This document shows positions 46,468-56,443 of a stretch of 64,000 nucleotides of DNA, in pieces. The DNA is from Daphnia carinata (lineage: Eukaryota; Arthropoda; Branchiopoda; Diplostraca; Daphniidae). Position numbers and translations under genes: made by a program. Numbering within the stretch: position 1 is the stretch's first letter; each line of letters begins with the position of its first letter. The stretch is from the NCBI RefSeq assembly GCF_022539665.2, contig NC_081333.1, positions 7,996,971 to 8,060,970 of the forward strand, in the 5' to 3' direction. The notes beneath the pieces are model-generated. The model saw only the letters and a program-made list of their open reading frames with translations. It was not told the origin of the DNA and made no database searches.

Positions 46468-47216
46468 TTAATAATACTTTTGGTCGCTCAGTGTAATAGC
46501 TGAGAGTGGCGTACGTTGTTGAGTAATAAGCTGGGGCCTCGGTGTAGTACCTGGGAGCGGCGTAAGTGGTAGTGTAGTACTCTGGCGCTTTTCTGGTGTA
46601 GTAAGGCGGGGCAGCATAAGTTGTGGTGTAGTAGCTAGGTTCCACGTAGTACGGAGGGGCAACCGCTGTGTAGTAACTTGGGGCAGCGTAGGATTTTGGA
46701 GCTTTAGCGTAGTAAGACGGCGCAGCTGCGGTGTAGTATGTTGGAGTGGCGTACGTTGTTGTGTAATACACCGGCGCCTCTGCGTAATAGCTTGGTGCGG
46801 CGTAGTATTTCGGGGCCTCCGAGTAGTAAGTAGGAGCCGCATATGTTGTGGTGTAGTACTCGGGCGCCTTTGTACTGTAGTAAGTGGGGGCTGCATACCG
46901 CGTGGTGCAGTACGGCGCAGCACTTGAAGTTTGATATAAATAACTACCATAGTTAGAAGCCGGCCATTGGCACACTTATGATCGACACAGCGATAAGTGT
47001 AACAGTAGAAGCGTAATGCCATTGATACCTATAGCAGTGGAAGAAAGACATAATTTATTGCTGACATGCCACAGAACTTTGAAACATTGCAAACAAATGT
47101 ACAGAATTAAGTTTGAAAATTTCATTCCAACATTTCATTAAGGGAAATCAATCACTGAACCCTTGCATTACATCAACATCAATTTCTATTCTAATTAAAC
47201 GTTATACTTTACCCAT
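46468..47216 (-). pseudogene. Tyr/Thr-rich (YYTT) secreted protein, decayed copy 3
   Basis: Same design as the intact gene: exon 1 contributes ATGG (47216-47213, donor GTAAAG). Exon 2 begins at 47028 and encodes MGINGITLLLLHLSLCRS. An in-frame TAA (46978-46976) stops it straight after the signal peptide. The frame then continues as CQWPASNYGSYLYQTSS and about 120 residues of YY repeats (TTTYAAPTYYSEAPKYY). Near the end one extra A in the CCAAAAG tract (about 46480) shifts the frame, so the expected KYY-stop terminus is replaced by unrelated sequence to 46208. Two independent lesions make it a pseudogene. The TATA box is at 47308-47302. Confidence 0.75.
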
Positions 47217-47301
47217 TGTTGCACGACGAACTGAAGCTGCTGATGGTAATGCTACGTCGAAGATGAACACTCGACTGATTGTAGCTGGCTCTGCTGTATC
47301 A

Positions 47302-47391
47302 TTTTATACGATTTGATGTCACCCTGATGTTGCTCGCCATCCCAAGCGGGTGTACCAATACACCATGACGTAACCATCAATATTATTACCC
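47302..47391 (-). promoter_or_regulatory. Promoter of YYTT copy 3
   Basis: TATAAAA on the minus strand at 47308-47302. Upstream TGACGTAAC (47366-47374) and CAATATTATTACCC (47378-47391) match the blocks of the other two copies, about 10 bp closer to the TATA box. Confidence 0.6.
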
Positions 47392-48194
47392 TTTCCTTTT
47401 TTTGCGCCCCACACAGCGTGAAGTTGAATGTCAGACAAGGGCATTTCTATGCGCCTAAATTCTGAATGAAAATAAATGAAAACACTTCTTGGAAATAAAA
47501 TTTAAAAGGAGAGGTAACATTAACCTAAAGGTCAATGGCTTTTGGAACATTTCAGCATAATCGGAGGAAATGCCAATTTCACCCTAATTGATCTACCCAT
47601 AAGCAGTGACCTTGAATACATCAATGTCCTCAAGCAATTCAATTTTTAAAAAAATAAAAAAAAAATTTCGCTATTCCGATCAGTAGTTCACTCACTTGCA
47701 CGGTGCACACTAGTGTAGATAGATCTCTCCGGGTGTTTGTGTAGCGTTTCACTCCTTCTCAGTCACGCTCACACCACGAAAGCCTCATATAAGCACCGGG
47801 TTTTGCCTTCGCACGGGTGTATAGTCTAGTTAGCATAAGATAGATTAGAAAAAAACGATGATTAAGGCACAATCATCGTAACACGGGTTACTTTTGCACT
47901 TCACTGCCTCCATGCAATGCACTCTGTATATTTCCCACTTTTGCAATTTGCACACCAACTAGCAATCAAACCTCTCAGCACAATATTCAAACACACTACT
48001 AACATTAACAACCCAACAACTTCCTTAACCTGTTCATTATTAACGAAAAATTTTATTTCAGGACCTATCTGTTAAAAATTGTTTGTCATTCGTGTAGTTG
48101 ATATGTGCTAGCGTTAAGCAGACATGTGTTGTTATTTGATTAATCAAAAGCAATTCTTTGTTCTTTCTTTTTTATTTCGTTCTCGATGAATTAG
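47392..48194. other. Region upstream of tandem-exon gene, no exon recognised
   Basis: This stretch should contain the start of the tandem-exon gene if that gene is complete. No ATG-bearing exon with a matching phase was identified with confidence. Confidence 0.4.
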
Positions 48195-49440
48195 GAGGGC
48201 AATCTCTGGGCGTCACTGTGGACCGCAGGACACCGAGGATCGGCGACACCAAAAACAGGTATCAGTGATAAGTTAAAGTGTACTAACTATGTTTTTTTGT
48301 CTTTTATGTATCTAGATTGGCCGGCCAAAGGACCGAAAAGGCCCAACGAGGATCGTCGTGGGAGCTACAAGATCGCCGTGGGATCGTCGCCATAAAAGGT
48401 ATCAGTGATAAATTAAAGTGTACTAACTGTGTTTTTTTGTCTTTTATGTATCTAGATTGGCCGGCCAAAGGACCGAAAAGGCCCAACGAGAATCGTCGTG
48501 GGAGCTACAAGATCGCCGTGGGATCGTCGCCAAAAAAGGTATCAGTGATAAATTAAAGTGTACTAACTGTGTTTTTTTGTCTTTTATGTATCTAGATTGG
48601 CCGGCCAAAGGACCGAAAAGGCCCAACGAGGATCGTCGTGGGAGCTACAAGATCGCCGTGGGATCGTCGCCATAAAAGGTATCAGTGATAAATTAAAGTG
48701 TACTAACTGTGTTTTTTTGTCTTTTATGTATATAGATTGGCCGGCCAAAGGACCGAAAAGGCCCAACGAGGATCGTCGTGGGAGCTACAAGATCGCCGTG
48801 GGATCGTCGCCATAAAAGGTATCAGTGTTAAACTAAAGTGTACTAACTGTGTTTTTTTGTCTTTTATGTATCTAGATTGGCCGGCCAAAGGACCGAAAAG
48901 GCCCAACGAGGATCGTCGTGGGAGCTACAAGATCGCCGTGGGATCGTCGCCAAAAAAGGTATCAGTGATAAATTAAAGTGTACTAACTGTGTTTTTTTGT
49001 CTTTTATGTATCTAGATTGGCCGGCCAAAGGACCGAAAAGGCCCAACGAGAATCGTCGTGGGAGCTACAAGATCGCCGTGGGATCGTCGCCAAAAAAGGT
49101 ATCAGTGATAAATTAAAGTGTACTAACTGTGTTTTTTTGTCTTTTATGTATCTAGATTGGCCGGCCAAAGGACCGAAAAGGCCCAACGAGGATCGTCGTG
49201 GGAGCTACAAGATCGCCGTGGGATCGTCGCCATAAAAGGTATCAGTGATAAATTAAAGTGTACTAACTGTGTTTTTTTGTCTTTTATGTATCTAGATTGG
49301 CCGGCCAAAGGACCGAAAAGGCCCAACGAGGATCGTCGTGGGAGCTACAAGATCGCCGTGGGATCGTCGCCAAAAAGTATCAGTGATAAATTAAAGTGTA
49401 CTAACTGTGTTTTTTTGTCTTTTATGTATCTAGATTGGCC
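48195..49440. repeat. 140-bp tandem repeat array
   Basis: Seven units with exact 140-bp spacing, plus an eighth shortened by two bases and a partial ninth. Differences are few: GAGGATCG versus GAGAATCG (units 2 and 6), CCATAAAAG versus CCAAAAAAG, one acceptor TATATAG before unit 4, and a few intron substitutions after unit 4. Confidence 0.97.
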
Positions 49441-49552
49441 GGCCAAAGGACCGAAAAGGCCCAACGAGGATCGTCGTGGGAGCTACAAGATCGCCGTGGG
49501 AGCTACAAGGTCGCCGCCTCGAGAACCAGAGATTTACGCCCATTTGGATTAA
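48195..49552 (+). CDS. Tandem-exon gene: nine near-identical exons read in rotating frames (5' end missing)
   Basis: A leading exon (48195-48258, 64 nt) is followed by nine related exons: 48316-48398, 48456-48538, 48596-48678, 48736-48818, 48876-48958, 49016-49098, 49156-49238, 49296-49376 and 49434-49552. The first seven are 83 nt, the eighth 81 nt and the last has a unique end. Each intron is 57 nt with donor GTATCAGTG, a perfect TACTAAC branch site, a T-rich tract and acceptor TATCTAG. Entered in the frame LGVTVDRRTPRIGDTKN, spliced translation rotates through LAGQRTEKAQRGSSWELQ, WPAKGPKRPNEDRRGSYK and IGRPKDRKGPTRIVVGA, ending PREPEIYAHLD then TAA. Frame-c exons (second, fifth, eighth) have CCAAAA where others have CCATAA, avoiding a stop. 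No family is recognised; the product would be Arg/Lys-rich. The start is not found. Coding status is inferred from splice signals and frame. Confidence 0.5.
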
Positions 49553-50590
49553 GAAGAAAAGAAGATGGTACGGTTTAGTATGGCCTAGTCGGCATTTTTT
49601 TTTACTTTTTCCATTTGTTGTGATCTGTGTCATACCAACGTGTTCCTCATTCCTTTTTCCCTACCTTAGTTCCCCTTTAATCATATTGGCTTTACGGGTA
49701 TTTCACTATGCACTGAAATTGCACTTTGCATTTCCCTTTCGATCCATGGTCGTTAGTTGTAGCTGTAACGGTGCGGGTTTGCTTTAGTTCCTGCCCTTAT
49801 CAATCCCACCCTTTTTTTCTTACTTGGTGTAGGTATACTAACGATTTTACTAACTTTTCAAATAGTTTACATAACGAAAGACAAAAAGGCAAATGACAAT
49901 TTGTGTTTTGTCGGTGAAAAGCCAAGAAAATGCAAATCATTTGCAATAAAAAATATGAAAAAATAGTCAAAGTCAAAACTGCTCCATCTGTAAAATCATC
50001 AATATATCGATACATGCCGTACCTCAAGGAACAGGGTTATCATGAAGGTATTTTAAACTTTTGTAACCAATAACGCATTTCAATTTGTAACTTCCCTTAT
50101 GGTTTGGCAACTATTTGGCTGAGCTGGCTTAACAGGTTAACTAAAATGAAGGAGTACATTTTTATTATTTAGCTCGTAACAGCATGCAACAGGTTCTTAC
50201 AAAGTTCATATACGTTTTCAGGTAATTCTACTGTAGTTTGAGAACGTCCAGCCATTTATGCGATGCATTTTTTTGTGTCCAAGAGGACGAGGTCACTGGT
50301 TTAAGTGAGTGCGCCATTATGGAAGTACCAATCGCAATCTTAACCAGAGCTTTCCGGTTACTGCATAAAGCAGGGAACACCATTCTACCAACACCAAAGC
50401 AGTTTACTTTTGATGACATCTCTCATCTGTTCACTTACCCATGACATGTTGTCTGTCAGGTACAAGTATAATGTTTTCATTTGCAATTAATATGCTTTTT
50501 CAGAAGCTCCTGACAGAATATTTACGGAAATATCCAATACGATGAATTTATGTACCATGTATGCTATATAAACAAAAAAAAAATCTGCTA
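49553..50590. other. Downstream of tandem-exon gene; no gene recognised
   Basis: T-rich 3' region. An AATAAA near 49943-49948 could end the tandem-exon transcript. A short plus-strand ORF (50238-50444) ends in SHLFTYP and has no recognisable domain. Confidence 0.4.
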
Positions 50591-51165
50591 ACTATGTTTT
50601 ATCTTAATATAGATTAGTACTCATACCGGATCTCAAAATGTGCCTGTTTGGAGTAAGACACGGAATAAATTATAAATTATAAAAGACAAGGATTGGATGG
50701 AAGACGTGGAATTGCTATGCTGTATTCAGATTCCCCTGCGGTGTTTAATTTTAAAAAATTGAAGTGCATATCTGGGATCCCTTCCTTTCCGTAGCCCCGT
50801 TTCCTCTTGACTCGTAATAAGCCTGTAGGGGGTCATGCTCCTACTGTACGGTATATTGAAATAAAAACCTATACCGAGGTTTGGAGGACTCTGGCCGGAA
50901 AGGGGACGTGGGGGTCCGCATAGTCCGATGAAGTGTTCATGGAGGGCTATGTGGCTACCCACAAATCCGACCTAAAGGTTAATCGCTCCTGTAAAAATGT
51001 TCCATTTCTTCGGCTCTTCTTCCGGCTTTTCTTAGCCAAGCATCGGGTCTCCGGTGGGTCAACCAACGCAGTGTCTCCCCCTGCCTTTTATGGCGGCAAC
51101 TTTTGAAAAGGGTTGTTTTGCCTTCCGAAAGTTGCAAAATCTTCTGTTTATGCAGAGTAATGTCA
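50590..51165 (+). repeat. Old diverged fragment of foldback element (structured module copy 3)
   Basis: Shares the last-exon region (TGGAGTAAGACACGGAATAAA versus TGGGGCAAGACACTGAATAAA, in part) and the structured module with the elements at 35.6-36.1 and 57.8-58.3 kb. Substitutions and small deletions are many. The hairpin tips have changed but several stems remain. Confidence 0.7.
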
Positions 51166-52169
51166 ATATATTTTCAAAAAAATTTTCGCAATCCTCTCTT
51201 GTGCAACACGCAAGATTGCCACCTTGTCTGGCACTTGCAAGCATTTGGCTGATACGCATGTCGAAAAAAAAAGAACACCAACAACCAAGATCGACACAGG
51301 TGGTTGATATAATTCATACAATTTATTTCTGTACAATAAGGCTTGCCTATCTCTTTGTGCAGCAGGGGTTTCTTGAGAGTTGTGCTGATTCGGATGGTTC
51401 CCGCCGATGCTGCTGCTACTGCTGACATTACAACCTCGATTCTACCAATAAAAGCTGGCCGAACATAATTTCCAGCGGACGGCGCTGCAAGTTCACCAGC
51501 CTCTAGCGGCTGAAATCAAAACTATTTTTTGACATGTGATTCTCATTGTTTACTTTGTTATTACGTTGAAAGCGTGTATTTGAGTTTGCTTCGTCGGAAT
51601 AGCTTGTTGTTTTTACCTCCACCCCTATTATTGATGGGTAAATTTTACGCTGCTTCGTTAGCAACACAAAATGTAAGCAGTTGGGCATAGAACAAGGTAA
51701 TATTAACGTACTTTTGGAAAACCAGGTCTCACGTTGTATCATTCTGGATAAAGCCATTGTTACAAGCGTAGTAGCATTCATTTCTCAATGCAACAAAATA
51801 TTCACAGTCTGTAACAGAAGTTTTTTTTGTTGAACCTTCAAGAAATTCTAGCAAGATGTGCTATTTACTATCAATATTCCGCAAGAATTGGATCACCCGT
51901 TTACTTTTTCTGGTAATAACCATATCTGTTCCACTATCACCTTAATTCTGATGGCTATCAAATTAAGGGGATGGTTATGAAACATTTGCTTTGATTATTA
52001 TGTGTGTGGTAGTGCTTTGAAGTGGTATACAGGTCGTACCTTAAAACTGAACTTTAAGAACTTTGAAAGGCCATGTTATGTTAATCTACTATAGTTTACG
52101 ACTGAAACTATGCAGATCTTGTGTACCTTGTAAAGGAGACCATAGTTCATTTTTTAAATTTTTTAAATA

Positions 52170-52520
52170 TTAACTTCCGGTATAACTTCCGGTTTGAAAA
52201 TGCTTAATAACTCACAATCTGTTGGTCTGAAAGAAAAAAGAAACACATTTTCGTAATCCTCGTGAAATTTGGGATCGAATCCATGTGTCAGTAGAAAATA
52301 CCCGAAAATCGTCCAAAATCGCAAATTTCCCTGAACTATAGTTCAGGAAAAATCGCGATTTTGGCCAAATTGGACTTTTCGCCAAAAACAGGTCTAAATA
52401 GGTCAGACACACCTTAAATTTCACAAGAATCACGAAAATAATATTTGTTTTGTTGTGGGCCCAGTATTTCGGGAGATAAAGGCTACTTCCGGTCACTTCC
52501 GGTATTGTTTTTTTTTTTTC
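52170..52520. mobile_element. Small foldback MITE
   Basis: An interrupted palindrome centred near 52341 (CCCTGAACTATAGTTCAGG). Further pairs extend outward: AAAATCGC/GCGATTTT and CTCGTGAAATTT/AAATTTCACAAG. ACTTCCGG occurs twice on each side in the same orientation. No coding capacity. Confidence 0.6.
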
Positions 52521-52904
52521 AACTTGGCAAAAAGTAAAAAATGAACATTAATATTCCAAACATTTTAAGCATTTTGATCATAAATGAAATGGGGTGGCGG
52601 CTTTTTTCGTGTTTGTTTTGCTATTTCACTATTGGTTCATCGCGCGAGTTGCATATACTTATAACACTACTTCGTTAACAGGGACTACTAATATTATGTA
52701 TCACGCTAATGGGAAGGTATACCTGATAAGTATAGATCATAGCATGAAGATATACCTCGTGCTATTATTATAACCTTATCATGCACAGCCATCTGATGTA
52801 CAGTCAGGTTTAAAAATAAGCCCGACTAAAAAATAAGCCCGACTTTTTATTATTTTACGTTACACTGTAGCATACTGGCACGATACGGGAAATCACGTAA
52901 TACT

Positions 52905-53240
52905 AATAGCTCTGAGGTAGAGCGTCTGACCACGGGGGTCGAAAGTCAAGATTCGAGTCACGTCTGGATCCTCTGTGCCAGAGGATTGAGTTACGGTTCC
53001 TAGTGTAGATGATATTTCTTTGTACAAAAAATGAATCACTCTATTGTATTTATAGGTGACATTCCGAGACGGAAATAATAAATTGCGTTGGAACGCACAA
53101 CAATCTTATTACAAGTGCAAATAGGTTTCCTTCAAAACACATGGAAAAATTGTTAACTAATCTGCAAGACTCGTAGCTCTATGGTTGAGCATCGGCGTCG
53201 CACGCTAGAAATCAAGGGTTCAATCCCATAAAGAGTCAAG
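52905..53240 (+). repeat. Two tRNA-like sequences
   Basis: 52912-52975: D arm GCTCTGAGGTAGAGC and a TTCGAGTC-type T loop. 53165-53238: D arm AGCTCTATGGTTGAGC, an anticodon-like loop and B-box GGGTTCAATCCC. Its ends GACTC and GAGTC can pair as part of an acceptor stem. Stems are imperfect elsewhere; both look tRNA-derived rather than functional. Confidence 0.5.
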
Positions 53241-53554
53241 ATGTTCATTAAATGAATATATATAACTCAAAATGTCAAATACAATGCATGTATACTATTC
53301 AATATCATTAATGCACTAAAAGTTGTAGAATCTCCACGAAGTGAGATTAAAGTGCATTGTTCCATTAATAACGAAATATTCTCCCATGATTGGGAACAGC
53401 AAAAATTGAAAATATAACGTAGGCGTCAACAAAAAGACATTGCGGCATAAATAAGGAAATGTTCACAACAGTGAACAGAGCATCCTCACGACAGAAAAAA
53501 AGACAAGATCTGTAAACTTTTTTTTTTTTAAGAATTTGTATTGACAATATTCGG

Positions 53555-53935
53555 CACAATTTAAAGACTTGCAACTTTGAAAGGGCAAAATATCCGATTT
53601 CAAAGTTGCTGTCAACCAAGGTAGGGGGAGACACTACCTCAGTTGACTCACCGGGGAGATTACCCGGTGCGTGGCTAAGAGAAGCCGGAAGAAGAGCGAA
53701 GGTTTCGGACAAGCTTTTACGTGAGCGATTAACTGTTAATTCGGATTTTTGGGTAGCCCCATAGCCCTCCAATGATATCATCGGACCATGAGGACCCCCA
53801 CGTCCCCTTTCCAGACAGCGCACTCACAACCTTTGCTGCTGATCACAGTAGGGGCATGACCCCCTACGGGCTTATTACAAATCAAAGGGAAACGGGGCCA
53901 CAGAAAAGAAGGGAGCCCAGATATGCACTTCAATT
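53555..53935 (-). repeat. Old diverged structured module, copy 4
   Basis: Inverted relative to the copy at 50.7 kb. Keeps GCAACTTTGAAA/TTTCAAAGTTGC, CACCGGG/CCCGGTG and the GTAGGGG/CCCCTAC hairpin. The inner stem reads GGTAG/CTACC instead of GGCAG/CTGCC, a paired change. Confidence 0.75.
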
Positions 53936-54086
53936 TATATAACTTTTAATACTTTGTTTTCGAGCCGCAGCAACGACTGAAGGTAATGGATAGGAAGCAT
54001 TTTTCAAAAATTCCTTCGGGCTTCCAACCGTTATCATTATGAAATTTGGTTCGACTAGATACTTTTGATTCAGTATGATTCTTAAC
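53930..54086 (-). pseudogene. Possible last exon of an unrecognised gene
   Basis: Open frame after a possible acceptor (TTTAAATAG at 54087-54095), encoding EPNFIMITVGSPKEFL and ending KSYIN-stop, directly next to the structured module. This is the same placement as the last exon of the element gene in the other copies. Weak evidence. From 54.1 to 55.3 kb no gene is recognised, apart from an unassigned minus ORF at 54707-54979. Confidence 0.25.
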
Positions 54087-55309
54087 CTATTTAAAGAAAA
54101 CGAAACATGAATCACTTTTTTAACCTTTGCCTATCAATATATATTCAATAAGGCTCGGTGCAATCCTTCTTTACCTCTTGTTTTGGTGAACTACTGGTAT
54201 TAATTGTATTCAGCTAATGGTTTGGCAGACATAGTGCTTGCTTGGATGGTAAGTTGACGGGCAGCGAACAAACTAATCATTAAGCGACTACCTGTTTTCT
54301 AATACCTATACAAATAACACAATAAATGGCATTTTAATTAGTTGTAATCATGGGTTTCCAGCCACAAAAAAAGAGACAGACTTACTGGATGAGACGGTTC
54401 AAAAGGTTCCAACTTCTTTCAGGACCCCTGCATCAGAATGACAGACTGAGGAGTTCGGAAGTCGCGAACTGAGATAGCCAATTCCGTTAATATACTTGAT
54501 CTCTTTCATACTAGGCTTGTAATCTAAATTTGCTGTACAATGAAACAAAGCAGTAAAATAATTCTGTATAAAAAATTTTACAAAATTGCATTTTGTTACA
54601 CCTATTTGGCTTTGTAAAGTGATACTAACTTACAACATAGTCCTGTGAAGTTGGTCACAGGGCATGACAAGCAATACATCTTCGATATAAACTGAAGCAG
54701 TCTGAGTCAAAAATGCTTCCGTTGTCCAAACACACTGCATAGTGACTGGTGGAACAGCAGAAAATAAAGATGTAGATTAACTGATTTTCCAGGAATAAGT
54801 ACTTTTGACGTTTGGAATTCTGACCAACTGTTTTTGCTGTTCACATTTTTCAAAATGTTGGGCACATACTTAAGGCCATTATAGCACAGAATTTTTTCCA
54901 GTTTTGCAAGCATACTATCACAGCATCTATGAGGAACAGGAGAGATTAAAAGTTTTCTTTCCTTAAAAAATCTATTCATTTCATAACATACTGTGATAAG
55001 CTCTTCTTTTGTAATGGGCAGTCCTCTCTAAGTACTTGCATAAGTAATGCTTCAATACTTTGAACAGCTGAAACAAGCGGATGTGATACAAAAAAAATCA
55101 GCACCACTGGCAAGAATGTAAACATGAAGACTTGTTATGGACAATATCTACAATTGGTACAAATGACAGATGGGATGAAACCACAGTATGACGAAATAGC
55201 CTGACGACGTATGGCAACCGCGAAGTACGCTACAGCGCTAGCGCGATGCAGCAGAAAAATTCGGTGAGTGTATGTAGAGAATTACCTAGAAGTCTGACCG
55301 GGAGGTGGC

Positions 55310-55455
55310 GAGTATGGCAATCCGTTTTACCCCCCCAAAAAAAAAAAAAATATCGGCCTTTTTTTCTATTTCACTGCTATCGCCATCTAACGGTGGATAG
55401 CAGTAAAACAGAAAGTAAGGCCGATATTTTTTTTTTGGGGGGGGGGGGGGTATCT
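55310..55455. mobile_element. Short foldback fragment sharing the element terminus
   Basis: Starts TATGGCAATCCGTTTTAC, the same terminus as the giant foldback elements. It is followed by C- and A-runs, then an inverted repeat around GATAGCAGT/ACTGCTATC-like sequence, and ends in T- and G-runs. The matching right terminus is missing. It may be a truncated relative or a MITE of the same family. Confidence 0.55.
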
Positions 55456-55667
55456 AGTCTCAGATGATCTATACCTCATCCTGTGTTCTAAAGTGATCTG
55501 CTTTCACAGCTACATTTCTGTGTTCTTTTCCGTTACTAAGATCTATTCTGATTCTCCTGATGTCCATCTCAAGAGGTTTTTATTTGCTTTTCAACATCCA
55601 TTTCAAAGTGGTACATGTGGCTTTGATTAATATTACCATAAAGACTGCCGAAAATGGAAAATTTCGT

Positions 55668-56232
55668 TTCAAGAAATTCGACTTGTATTGAATTTACGTT
55701 TTTACAAATGGTGTATTAGATGTTTTGTCAGACCTTACACTTACACTCAATGCGAAACAGGAGTTTGACACTTCGTCGTTTCCAGTGACATCTCAACCAT
55801 CGGTGCAACCGATGAAGGCAAAACTTTTGAACGTTTCAAAAACGAACACGTCAACAACGCTCAATTTTACTTCGACCGTTTCACGTTCTTTCAGTGATCA
55901 ACGCAATTTGTTAATCGGTTTCATCTCTAGAATCTTCGAAGACTCTTTAGCCAGCCCTAAAATCCAAAATACGTCCATCATACCTTCTCCTGGTGTCTCT
56001 TTTCCTGCATCAGACCATTATCCCGATCGTGATCATCATTACTCTATCATTTCGTCTCTATACCATTTTTCTTCGCCTTCTCGTCGCCTATTCTGGGCAT
56101 TACGCCGATATTTCAGCAACTTGTGAAAGAATGTGATAATGTAAAATTTAAATGAAACTCCTGTATTTCTTTCCCTTATTTATTTCTTTTTTTTTCTTTT
56201 CTACATTGTGTTTAAATGTGTAGAGTAGCACT
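55668..56232 (+). pseudogene. Inverted duplicate of the last exon of the gene at 61358-62204
   Basis: Contains the acceptor TTTTGTCAG and the full exon up to the stop at 56126 (LTLTLNAKQEFDTSS through FWALRRYFSNL). The upstream exons of the gene are absent, so it cannot make the original product. One residue (His for Arg) differs from the exon at 61358-61752. Confidence 0.8.
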
Positions 56233-56443
56233 TATGGCAATCCGTTTTACACAAAAAAAAAAAAAAAAAATTTCGCCAAAAAAAAAAAAAAAATCACACT
56301 TTTTTCTTTTTTCCGACACTTAGCCATCTACCGCTCAGACTCGTTATTACTGGCGTAGGCAATTTCAGTCCATTGGATGCCATTCGCAGTTAGTTCAGTA
56401 ACGTGGATGGAGAATAACGCGTGGCTGGAGGAGCAATTGAAAA

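Larger units (their letters stand above)
51170..53550. other. AT-rich region with repeat fragments, no gene recognised
   Basis: Lies between two oppositely oriented old copies of the structured module, so it may be the spacer of a decayed third foldback element. Holds a smaller foldback MITE and two tRNA-like sequences (separate entries). ORFs near 51054-51425 and 51503-51781 are unrecognised. Confidence 0.45.

Noticed and set aside
48304-49326. Series of 60-codon minus-strand ORFs (MGLFGPLAGQSRYIKDKK)
   Set aside because: They cover the introns of the plus-strand units. Splice donor, branch site and acceptor are all on the plus strand, and the repeats come from the 140-bp array.
48195-49440. 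CRISPR-like regular array
   Set aside because: Eukaryotic context, units identical throughout with no unique spacers, and clear exon-intron signals.
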